Shown here: positions 34,301 to 43,984 of the stretch, piece after piece
Layout: every line of letters starts with the position of its first letter
Position numbering within the stretch: position 1 is the first letter of the stretch
Source: Magicicada septendecula
Lineage: Eukaryota; Arthropoda; Insecta; Hemiptera; Cicadidae
Direction: 5' to 3'
DNA: 64,000 nucleotides
NCBI GenBank assembly: GCA_034769895.1
Contig: CM068373.1
Location: 27,493,120-27,557,119, forward strand
The notes under the pieces: generated by a model
Database searches by the model: none
Seen by the model: the letters and a program-made list of their open reading frames with translations, nothing else
What the model was told of the DNA's origin: nothing
Made by a program: the position numbers and the translations under genes

Positions 34301-34599
34301 AATTTCTCTGTAGGTCGGGAAGGAAGGATTGTGGTAGCAATATAATTCATTTGTCCTTTATTCAAGCTTCGGCACCTTTTTCAAAGTTGTTTGGATTTAA
34401 ATATACACTTTGTCTTCAATTAAACGTCTTCTTCATCAGGTACTGATGTTCAGCATTCATCAGACTCCCTTTCGATCAATTTCTATACATTATTTTACTT
34501 TTAAAGTATTTTAAATCTGAAAATATGTTGTACTGAATTCTCGCTTCTGGTTTGCGTGAGCATCACTTTCTAAGTAATTGTATTTAATGGTAATTACCT
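31321..34599. other. Non-coding stretch with primer-site-like motifs
   Basis: On the minus strand, TTGGCGCTCCAAGATTG then TGGGGC (near 31370-31395) and a related GCCGCCCAAAGAATG (near 31455) resemble retroelement primer sites. They may mark the 5' end of the pol remnant next door. Three ~20-bp tandem units (gaaatttataataagact) lie near 32670-32720. The moderately GC-rich part at 32.7-33.5 kb has no supported ORF. Confidence 0.4.
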
Positions 34600-36593
34600 C
34601 GTCAAACCGTCGTTTCCATGGTTACATCATTAATTTGATTGGGCGAGCCGGACATGAATACATTGTTATCAATATTTGAATTCCTTTCAAATCTTCCTAT
34701 ATTTTCTGACTTCCTTCCTCCTCTTATCTTCCTTCTTAGTTATTATCTATTTGCACTGTCATTTGTATTTTCTCACAAAGATTATTTTGATATCCCCCAA
34801 TATTGGGTTTTATCAAGTTTTCTAAGTTTACAATTAACTTCATACTTACTAATTACATTTCTCTGTTTATATAATTCCTTAATTTAATATTTTGTTTTTA
34901 ACAATAGTTATCATTCATCCTTGGTGAATTAGTCACCTTGGATTTGTCCATTACATGGTGATTTTTATACAATCAGTAATTGTTTATGTATGACCGATTA
35001 GGCCTGTTTCACATCTAAGTAGCCATTACTGGTTTTTTATGGCTTCATACACAATACATTTCATTTAGTCCTAAATCGTTATTTTGCTTTTATATTTAGG
35101 TTTAATGTCTCTGTAGGTGTTTTAATTTAGTCTGTTTGTGATCTTCGTTTGTAACAATTGTGTTATTCAATATTACTTGCTAATTATTTACTAACAGTTT
35201 TCTTCCCTATAACTCTAACATTGTTTTCTTTCCTTATTTTAAGAACTCTGCCGCTTTCAATAACATGGCTATTAATTACTATTTATTTCTAATATAACAT
35301 ATAACATTTAGGTTTATGTTTGGGATATTTACCCCATCCATCTTCTATTCATAAACAATTGTTTATACAATTCATCAACACTGATTATTTAATATGTGTG
35401 TGCAATTCATTATTTCTTATTTATTGTTCGGGTGCTAAACAATCTCACCTCTATTGAGCTTTTTTCATTAAACTTCCCTTATAACATGGGTATTTACTTA
35501 ATGTTAATACATACTTATTTTCTAATGCTCCTTGCTCTCCCTTCCGTGTTAACATCATCTTATTACTTTTCCTTGTGATTCACACCTTTAAACTTTTACA
35601 ATACATTCTTAAGTTTATAACAATATTATTTCATAGTCATCACAGTTAATATCACTCCTTAGTGTTCATTATTTACTGAATCAATGTTCTATTCTAAATA
35701 TTATTCATTGTAACTTTGTTAAATGTTATTGTTCACTCTTAAAACTTAAACATAGATTATTTTACTAAGTCTCTATCTTAGCCTACTCTCCTCTTACTAT
35801 TTTTATTACAGACAATATTTTTATTTATTTCTCACTTGCACTTTCTTAAATTATTTAGTGTTCATTATAATTTACTTAGTGTTTCTTTTGTATTATATCA
35901 CTCTAGGATAATTCACTTTCACTAGTTCAACTTCTGTTTATTTCTCAACATTTTATTCTCTTTCTCTACACACTATCTATATAAAGTTATTAATATTATG
36001 TCTTTCTTTGTTAACAAATTACATATATCCCTAACTCTTTGGTTAGTGCACTTTTATCTATTGTTTTCTATTACTGACTATTTACAATTGTCATTCAATC
36101 AATACTAACATTCATTAATAGTTTTGGTTCTTAACCGGTTTCATTTTCTTTATTATTTTGGATTACATTATTTCTCCCTTCTCTATTTTTTATTCCTTGT
36201 CTAGTTTTCTTGACGTGTTTCATTTTGTTCTCTTCCTCGTGGGTTTGTTTTCTCTTGGTTTTCATTCTTCTTCTCCTTTGTTCGTCTTGTTTTCTTTATT
36301 TTGGTTTCTTAACTGGCCAATCTCTGGGGTTGGGTCAATGTCGTTTGTCTGTAAGTCTATTAGTTGAGTTTCTTTATTAATCACTTTTGGTTTATTACTC
36401 CTCCTCCTTCCATGTTAATTACTTTTTATATAATTTTTACTCTCCACATTATTTATTTATTCAAATATAGCATTATTTAGCATTTTTTATACATACTTAT
36501 TGTTATTAAAATTGATCTGAATTTGGCGACGTTATAGTATTCATTCAGAAAATATTGATCAAATTACTCATTACTCTTTAGTGCATAAGAATT
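34600..36593. other. T-rich, G-poor non-coding stretch
   Basis: About 2 kb in which the plus strand is very T-rich and short of G. The hydrophobic plus-strand ORFs (34639-34887, 35396-35578, 36158-36367) follow from this composition and are not believed. The bias is the strand-inverse of the C-poor retroelement interior at 5.4-7.2 kb, so the block may be a decayed minus-strand LTR-element interior. Confidence 0.4.
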
Positions 36594-36930
36594 ACGTTAA
36601 ATGTAAGTTTTTCATTTTATGTGCTATTAGAATAATAAACCCGAATTTTATACCCAACACTGTTTTGTTATTGCTGTACTCCAAAATCTACCAACATCTC
36701 AAAACTATTCACAATTATTATAACGATACACTTCGTGCTTGTACTTTGAATAAATCTACTTGCGAATTCAACGCACAAATTCCTACGGCCCTAGTCGGAA
36801 GAAGAAGACGCAAGAACGCACAGCAGGTAGGTCAGTTCACACACATCATAATTTGCAAGTTCAGTAAAGTTATAAATGTCGCCCTGAACTTGGGGCTTCC
36901 GAAGTTAACAAAGTTGTAAAGTTATATATA
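36594..36930 (+). repeat. 5' LTR of the gag-only element
   Basis: It aligns with 41290-41625 over the whole length with few differences. The start is set by the shared TGTTAGATGTAAG-like sequence (CG instead of TG here). The end is set by loss of homology before the primer-like motif. It includes a CGCCCTGAACTTGGGGC block at 36880-36896 similar to the primer motif itself. Confidence 0.6.
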
Positions 36931-36948
36931 TCGCCCGGAACGTGGGGC
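36931..36948 (+). promoter_or_regulatory. Primer-site-like sequence
   Basis: TCGCCCGGAACGTGGGGC directly follows the LTR homology. A second candidate, TGGCGTCCAAC, starts at 37040. The tRNA is not assigned. Confidence 0.4.
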
Positions 36949-37125
36949 CCGATTTAATTTTGATTAAATTTTAATTTGTAAAATTTAACTGTAGTAAATT
37001 AAATTGCAACAAGTTTGCTGTTTTAATTAGTAAAACAGCTGGCGTCCAACTCAAACAATCCCTAAAGAAAGTTTTGTGAATTGGTAGTAAGTACAGCAAT
37101 AGTGTGTTAAGAATATTGTGTAACA

Positions 37126-38676
37126 ATGGAGACCGACAAAATGTTAAAACAATTGTTGCAAGAAATGAAACAAAACGTGGCAGAAATGAAACAAACGAAC
37201 GCGGAATTGAAACGCGAGTTAACAGATAAAATAGACGCGAAATTTGAACAGAGAGCGGCTAAAGCTGAAATAAATATCGCGGAATTAACAGCTAAAATAG
37301 ACGCACAGAAAACAAGTTTAACCGAGGTACTAGAACAAACTAACGTGGACATAAACGCGGAGATAAGACAAACTGATGCTAAAATAGCTGCATCAAATGC
37401 TAAAATCGAAGAAAGTATGAAAAGCTTGGATTCGAAAGTTACCGAAGTCGGAGAAAAAATTCATACAGTCGAGACTAAAATAAATGAACGTTTTAAGGTT
37501 TTTGAGACCACAATGCATAAATCGTTTATTGAACAGATTTCGCGTATGGAGGGGCGATTTAAAGAACACATCAGCAAGTGTGAAAAACAGACCGCGGATG
37601 TAGCCAAAAGAGTCGATAATCTTGAAGTACGGATACAAACCGACGTAAGCGAAACACAACGACAAGTTGCTAGAGTAGATGCGTCGATTGTAGAAGTTCG
37701 TTCTGATGTCGACACAAATAGAGTAAATGTATTACAAACGCTTAGCGAGGAAATTTCTAAAGTGCGACAGGAAGTACGGAGGAAATCGGCACCAAATATT
37801 CTAGTACAAGGGCAAGTAGACGAAAAGAATCGAGTCTATTTCACTGGTGAAAATAATGAAAACCCGATCGAGTTCTTGCTAACTTGCGAAAACGAAATGA
37901 CAAGAGTAGGTTCGCGATTAGAGGACCAAGACCGGGTACAGTGGGTAGTTAACGCGATGCATGATTCAGCCAGACAGTGGTATAACATTGTACGTGATAA
38001 AATTACCACATACACGGAATTTAGACAAATGTTCGAAAACCGATATTGGAATTCGCAAACGCAAAGACTCTTGCGTAATGAATTAGAATACGGACGTTAT
38101 GACCGGAAGCAGGGTATAACGCCCGAAAACTATATTATACAGGTTGAACGCGCTAAATATTTAACACCAGCGTTTTCTGAGGTAGATATAGTCACGAAAT
38201 TGGCGTACCATTTTAATCATAATATTCGTGTAGCCACATTTATGCAAGGTATACGTATGGTTGACGAACTATTAATATTAATATCCCAGAGTGAGACCGT
38301 TTTCGATTTTGGCGGGTGGAGGTATAGCCCGAACTATAATCCAAATAATGATAGCCAAAATAGACGTGGGCAATATCATACCCAAACGGACCCTAGGCCT
38401 AGTACTATTTCGGCTCCACAACAAGCACCGCCGGAACCACAAAATAAAACCTTTGAATATAAGGGGAAGATGAGTTTCAATAGGCAGAAACCGATAAGCA
38501 AAGGCAACGATGGAACTCCAATGAGAGCCATACAAAAAGTCGCGGTATCAGATACCGGTATGACCGCACAAACTAGCGAAATAGAAAATGTTAGAGACCC
38601 TATTGCAAAAGTAAAACAGTTTCCCCATACAAAAAACGTGCAACAGGGCGCATCCAAAAAGGATGCGCAACAATAA
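37126..38676 (+). CDS. gag: Gypsy-type Gag polyprotein, uninterrupted
   Basis: The 516-residue frame starts METDKMLKQLLQEMK. Residues 1-225 are one long coiled coil in which TDAKIAAS-type heptads repeat. Residues about 240-395 carry the retrotransposon capsid-like domain: ENPIEFLLTCE, WYNIVRDKI, FRQMFENRYW and the TPENYIIQ block. The last ~120 residues are Pro/Gln/Asn-rich and basic. No CCHC zinc knuckle and no downstream pol were found, so the protein could form particles but the element depends on enzymes supplied elsewhere. Codon use is less AT-rich than the surroundings. It is a clear outlier in being fully open, so it is young or maintained. Confidence 0.85.
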   Translation: METDKMLKQLLQEMKQNVAEMKQTNAELKRELTDKIDAKFEQRAAKAEINIAELTAKIDAQKTSLTEVLEQTNVDINAEIRQTDAKIAASNAKIEESMKSLDSKVTEVGEKIHTVETKINERFKVFETTMHKSFIEQISRMEGRFKEHISKCEKQTADVAKRVDNLEVRIQTDVSETQRQVARVDASIVEVRSDVDTNRVNVLQTLSEEISKVRQEVRRKSAPNILVQGQVDEKNRVYFTGENNENPIEFLLTCENEMTRVGSRLEDQDRVQWVVNAMHDSARQWYNIVRDKITTYTEFRQMFENRYWNSQTQRLLRNELEYGRYDRKQGITPENYIIQVERAKYLTPAFSEVDIVTKLAYHFNHNIRVATFMQGIRMVDELLILISQSETVFDFGGWRYSPNYNPNNDSQNRRGQYHTQTDPRPSTISAPQQAPPEPQNKTFEYKGKMSFNRQKPISKGNDGTPMRAIQKVAVSDTGMTAQTSEIENVRDPIAKVKQFPHTKNVQQGASKKDAQQ

Positions 38677-38791
38677 ACCCTGCAAAAATGTTTAGGAATA
38701 AGATTGGTAGAAATAAGAAAAATAGTAGATGTAAGAAAGGTGATTTTTCTCATGAAATTTGTGTGCCAGTTAATAAGGTGTTCACACCGGA

Positions 38792-38995
38792 TTGTTCGAG
38801 TTAAAAACAATACAACAATGCTCCCTTAACACAGCGTGTCTGGTAGTACAGGAACACAGAGATGGCGTTCCCACGGAGGTACATTTGGATGCCGCTAGTG
38901 TGGTATCCGGGGATAGCGAAGGATTTTACAAGTGGATAGAAAAATATTGTCGAACCACCCATAAAGAGAGTTACCAAATATTAGAGGCACTGTAA
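38792..38995 (+). CDS. Short ORF downstream of gag
   Basis: The frame gives ~67 residues (HRDGVPTEVHLDAAS, WIEKYCRTTHKES) in a different frame from gag and without an obvious ATG at the start. Its composition resembles the gag frame more than random AT-rich DNA. It may be a scrap of a Gag C-terminus or a lost pol start. No domain recognised. Confidence 0.3.
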   Translation: MFELKTIQQCSLNTACLVVQEHRDGVPTEVHLDAASVVSGDSEGFYKWIEKYCRTTHKESYQILEAL

Positions 38996-40409
38996 ATATA
39001 AATCATGTAAAGTTAGAAATAATTTGAATGCTAATATTTAAATATCAATAATAATTGTTTAATATAAATTAAAGTATTAGATATAAATAATAATAATTGT
39101 GGGCAAGTTATAAATAAATAACAATCATTCGTAGCATTGGAAAACAAACACACAAGCGAGGTGTGAGAGACAGGGAGACGGGTGGCCGGAAACGCGTTTA
39201 CAAAGCAACGACGCGCACACAAGCCGCACTCAGCTGGTTTTTAAAGGCAGAGTCTAATTAACGACGTTTACTACGTGATAACAGAGATAGCAAAACGGAA
39301 GCACATTCCTAAGCGCCCGCGCCGATATTGTCTGTTGTCATCTGTGTGAAATACCTTGTAAATTGTCTCACTATTAAATACTACCCATGCTACAAACATT
39401 GTCTCACAATATTTTTATACACAATATCTTAATGTATTAGAAGTAAGTTATATATATAATGCTTGTATGAATAAGATAGTTATATCAGTATGTGTTTTTG
39501 TAAGTAAATAGCACAATGCATATTTGTGAAACATGAAGAATGTACATGTAGAAAAAAAAACAAAAAAAATAACTGTATAATCTACATTTTGTTTTTTTTT
39601 TAAACAGGTGTGGGTGTATATAACATACCAAATCCCATAGATTTGGGGTTATATATAGATAGTTTTAAAAATCAAACATAAAATAAATTATATCGATAGA
39701 ACCATATATCGCGCTGTAGCAAGCATTTGAAACAATTGTAAAACGCCCAGCGGATATGTTCCGGCGGTGTTATGTAATAGCACACGCACCGTTATAAATT
39801 AGGGACACGTCCTAACTTTAAAACATTAATATTTCGGAAACGAATAAATATAGGCAAAATCCAAAATAGCCAAAATGTTTGCCGAAATATTAATAATAGG
39901 GTGTGCAAATTTCATTAAATATAGTTAAACAGTTAATGAGATAATTCATTTTATTTAAATAACTTCCATAGTAAGAGAGCTAGGGAGTTCAGATTTGGAT
40001 ATGTTATAATTGTAAAAATTACAAATCAAATGTATATGTTAGATTAAGCATAACTTGGCTTGCAGCCAAGATAATCGCAATACAAATTGCAACCGGATGT
40101 CCGACCGACAATTGGTTCCGGTGTATTCCAGAATATTAAAAATAATAATAATTCTCGGACTGTGGGAATTATTTTTCATTCTCACGGAATGAGGTGACTA
40201 AGTTTTAAGTAGAAGGGAGAATGTTTCAGCCAATCAGATCATTCTAAAAATTTTGAACAACCGTTGGTTTCGAGCTGAACGGTCTTCACTCTCTTCTGTC
40301 AACATTCAACCTGCAAACATACTCTTCTGTTGGCGATCAACCAGTAAACATATTCTTCTGTTAGAACTCAAGCAGTAACCACATACTCATCTGTAAGGAC
40401 TCAAACTGT

Positions 40410-40443
<34 letters not shown>

Positions 40444-41289
40444 CTGTAAAGATTCGACTTCAGAACAACACAGACACTCTTCTATAACGACTGGACTATG
40501 ACGGCGTCTTCGTGCGATAGTCTTATTCATCAACAAATAAGCGTACTGCGCAATACACCCAAACTGTTGGCATACGCATATAAGAAATCGACCATATACT
40601 ATGAGAAGTGACAACCAGAGTACAACAGAATGAGGCCGTCTAAATCGTGGTATGAGCTGAAGAACTGCCGACGCAGAGCGACACCCGAGACGAGGTACAC
40701 ATACACACACACACACACACGAGTGCAGAGTATCCGGACCGAGGGCCTGAAGCAGATGCAGCAGTTAAGCCACGGACGTTAAATCCATCAACAGTTGCTG
40801 AAGGAACGGAGTTGCTGATCCCTGAACTATTCGTTGGAATCCAGGACGCAGCGGAAATCATCGCCACTAGCTGATTGGACTAGGACATCGAGGGACCCCA
40901 GAGGACATCTTCGAGAACTTCAGTACCAGGAAAGTCAAAAATCACTTATACTTTTATATAAAAATATCATTTTTCTTTCTTTTGTTAAAATCAATTGTAA
41001 CGTCAATTTCATTCAGATGCCTATAAAAACAGAGACTCTAAGTTAATAAGAACCTCAATATTGTGATAATCTGTAGAACAAGTATAAGTTAAGTAAGAAG
41101 CAATAGATAAGGAGTAGAGTAGATAAAAAGCGCTATACAAATCTTAATATTAAATCACTTAAGAAACTTATACTGCAGTATATGTGAAACCAATCACACG
41201 TAAATAAAAAGCACGTTGAACAAGATTCACGGCTAATTTATTTAACAGTATTTTTAAAAGAAAAGCATTCTGAAGTAGTAAATCAGTTA
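38996..41289 (+). other. Non-coding 3' part of the gag-only element
   Basis: No coding frame is believable. It contains a GC-richer patch near 39170-39350, a degenerate ~33-bp tandem repeat (40287-40500, units around actcttctgt), and (CA)n runs at 40411-40441 and 40701-40721. No hairpin like the one at 7226 is seen before the 3' LTR. Confidence 0.5.
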
Positions 41290-41623
41290 TGTTAGATGTA
41301 AGTTTTTCATTTTATGTGCTATTAGAATAATAAACCCCAATTTTATACCCAACACTGTTTTGTTATTGCTATACTCCAAAATCTACCAACATCACAAAAC
41401 TATTCACAATTATTATAACGATACACTTTGTGCTTGTACTTTTGAATTAACCTACTTGCGAATTCAAATCACAAATTCCTACAGCCCTATTTGGAAGAAG
41501 AAGACGAAAGAACGCATTGCAGGTAGGTCAGTTCACACACACCATAATTTGCAAGTTCAGTAAAGTTATAAATGTTGCCCTGAACTTGGGGCTTCCCGAA
41601 GTTAACAAAGTTGTAAAGTTATA

Positions 41624-41625
<2 letters not shown>
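41290..41625 (+). repeat. 3' LTR of the gag-only element
   Basis: Direct copy of 36594-36930, starting TGTTAGATGTAAG. It runs into a TA microsatellite (about 41629-41659). Confidence 0.6.
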
Positions 41626-41659
<34 letters not shown>

Positions 41660-41662
<3 letters not shown>

Positions 41663-42115
41663 GTCCAGTCTGACCAGTGGGGTTGTGCGAGACGAAGGGC
41701 AACCCGTCGCCTGCTCGTATGCTGCGTCCCAAGCTTCAATTAGAGCTCCTGCTGCAGGGACGATAGATGGGATGGATTTAGGGTGTGGCCTGTTACCAGC
41801 CGTGGTTCGTCCAGTGAGTGCTTCCATAAGTTGTGTCCTTGACATGAACTGTCCCAACTGCTTGCAAAGTAACTCTCCTTATTGTCTTACTTTCTATGTT
41901 TTTTCCATCTATGTCATTTCGCATTATGGTTACTGACTGTGATAACTTGGTCTGTATTACACCTTGTTCAAGCTTTATGCACTGAAGATGGCCATTGAAG
42001 GTACGACCAAAACATCTGCAACTTACAACTTTGGACAACGGTGGCCTTACAGCCCGGAAGCCCGGAAGACAAGACTCTAGCTTCGACACCGGCCGTGAGA
42101 GCCTCAGACATCAAC
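41660..42115. repeat. Unclassified element end, Penelope-like terminus
   Basis: The segment near 41982-42110 contains CACTGAAGATGGCC, then acagcccgga and acaccggccgtgagagcct. These blocks closely resemble the foldback arm at 1980-2040. The rest of the segment has a minus-strand frame (AGALIEAWDAAYEQATG) that I cannot assign. Confidence 0.4.
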
Positions 42116-42871
42116 TACTAAGAGTTCCACACTAATTATAACACAGTAATCACTTTCCATAATCACTTGTTCTGGCTCTACAATCTCGCAGTTGTAACTA
42201 AGTGACAAAGTTCCGCCACAGTTGTTTACGCCTATATATAGCCTGCCAAAGTTTCAGAAAAATGTTCCATTCTCCTTGCTGCAACCACAGCCTAATTTGC
42301 GTAGTTACAGGTGCTATTGAATAGTCTGGAGTGCTACACAGATGAGCCACATTGGGCTAGTGAAGAAGCGTATGGAACGATGCTCTCACCTGACACTCTC
42401 ACCTTTTTGAGAGCATTGTTAATTGTAACAATATACTAAAATTTTCTGCATCAATGTACAAATACATTTATAGTCACAATGGTTGACTGTTTTATACAGT
42501 GGTGGTTGACAGTTTTAGTCAGTCTTGATTCTGAGTTCACCGAATTAAGTTACAGAGTTAGTGGCCTGTGTTTGATATGTCATTTGTGGCTCAATATGAT
42601 ATTTGTGTGTTACTTGTAAAAAATTATTTGTGATATTGCTAATAACCAAGTTGTGACAACATATTAGCAAAAAGATCTTTCAGACTGCTGTGTAGCTACC
42701 TGGATGGCACCTTCATCTATTTTTTCACATGTGAAAGCAGTATGACTTGAGCTTGTTTGCAATAAAACATGTTTCTAGACAATTCTTGCAATTATCTGAG
42801 ACTGATGTTACAACTAATACATACCTGACCTGCCATTACAATCCATGTCTATTTAATACTTATTATTTCAG
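42116..42871. other. Non-coding stretch
   Basis: No gene or repeat recognised. It ends with a pyrimidine-rich TTATTTCAG that could be a 3' splice site (42870-42871). Confidence 0.4.
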
Positions 42872-43078
42872 TTGATCTATGACAAAAATAAATTATTGCA
42901 AGTTGACTTAATATGTAACAAAAGATCGCGTAGTGCTCATCCTCTTGGTTTAACGTATGCCTCGCTATTTTTGTTAAAACAGTCTATGCATAATGAAGGA
43001 GTAGTTGGGAAGCATACACTAAACTTAAGAACCCAGAGGTTATTTTTATTGTGCTATAATGGAATAACATATTTGTAA
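42872..43078 (+). CDS. Possible terminal exon, unknown protein
   Basis: After the acceptor-like TTATTTCAG a 68-codon frame runs to a stop (LIYDKNKLLQVDL, SAHPLGLTYASLFLLKQ). I recognise no domain. The only support is the splice signal and an even amino-acid composition. It may be chance. Confidence 0.2.
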   Translation: MIYDKNKLLQVDLICNKRSRSAHPLGLTYASLFLLKQSMHNEGVVGKHTLNLRTQRLFLLCYNGITYL

Positions 43079-43145
43079 TACCTAACAACTTTAAATCACA
43101 AAAGACAAGTTTTTGAGAAAACATTTTATTCAAAATACAACTATT

Positions 43146-43414
43146 TCATTAACGACTCGGAACACAAAGTTTTTTATGAGTAAAAGCAAAAAGTTTTACC
43201 TTACAACGTGAACCGGTTTTCACTTTTAAAAAGCTTCTTCAGACGTTACCTTACAACCTGTACCTCTGAAGAAGCTTTTTAAAAGTGAAAACCGGTTCAG
43301 GTTGTAAGGTAAAACTTTTTGCCTTTACTCATAAAAAACGTTGTGTTCCGAGTCGTTAATGAAATAGTTGTATTTAGTTAAGTAACGGACACGTCATGGA
43401 CAACGAAATCCAAG
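43146..43414. repeat. PLE family A foldback (arms only)
   Basis: Left arm 43152-43243 (minus) and right arm 43265-43414 (plus) are inverted copies of the PLE-A terminus, meeting almost directly at a CTGAAGAAGC block. The distal tgtccgttacttaacta block is kept only on the right. Confidence 0.75.
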
Positions 43415-43510
43415 ATTTTATTCTATTTTAGCAAGACATTACTACTTATTGAGGCAATATAAAGTAATGTAGACCTTTTTATGAAACAATCAAAGAATAT
43501 CTTTAATTTC

Positions 43511-43977
43511 TTGGATTTCGTTGTCCATGACGTGTCCGTTACTTAACTAAATATCACTATAATATTGACGACTCGGAACACTAAGTTTTTTATAAGTAAA
43601 AACGTAAAGTTTTACCTTACAGCCTAAACCGGCTTTCACCTATAGAAGGCTTCATCAGAGGCCTAGACAACTAGACACTCTAGAACAATTAGAAATATAC
43701 AAACACACAAAAACAAATAAAAACGACATCCTAAACGAACAGACACAATTCAAATCGCACGCATTATTCGAACACATCTCACCACACACACACAGCTTCG
43801 ATCTTTCGAAACACTATCTCGTCGCCAACAACAAGATGAACAGCGCTACTAACGACAGCCTCTGATGAAGCCTTCTATAGGTGAAAGCCGGTTTAGGCTG
43901 TAAGGTAAAACTTTACGTTTTTACTTATAAAAAACTTAGTGTTCCGAGTCGTCAATATTATAGTGATATTTAATATC
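43511..43977. repeat. PLE family A unit with GIY-YIG tail between arms
   Basis: The left arm (43511-43660, minus) and right arm (43860-43977, plus) enclose ~190 bp coding the C-terminal third of the GIY-YIG protein (LEQLEIYKHTKTNK to NDSL). Both arms carry the variant CTGATGA...GGTGAAAGCC terminus also seen at 28150, so this copy belongs to the same subfamily as the intact ORF. Confidence 0.75.
43862..43906 (+). ncRNA. Hammerhead-like block at the PLE-A terminus
   Basis: CTGATGA (43862-43868) and GAAA (43883-43886) flank a short stem. GCC and GGC (43887-43889 and 43896-43898) can form stem III, and the outer GCCT pairs with AGGT. Other PLE-A copies change pairs in step: ACC with GGT instead of GCC with GGC. 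Stem III is followed by an extra TG before the candidate GTA triplet, so it departs from a textbook hammerhead. Confidence 0.4.
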
Positions 43978-43984
43978 TTTAATA

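Larger units (their letters stand above)
36594..41625 (+). mobile_element. Gag-only Gypsy-type LTR element
   Basis: Direct repeats of ~335 bp (36594-36930 and 41290-41625) flank a 516-codon Gag and ~2.3 kb of non-coding DNA. Homology between the repeats stops exactly where a primer-site-like TCGCCCGGAACGTGGGGC begins in the 5' copy, supporting LTR status. No protease, RT or integrase is present. The 3' LTR is followed by an AT microsatellite. No target duplication could be confirmed. Confidence 0.65.
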
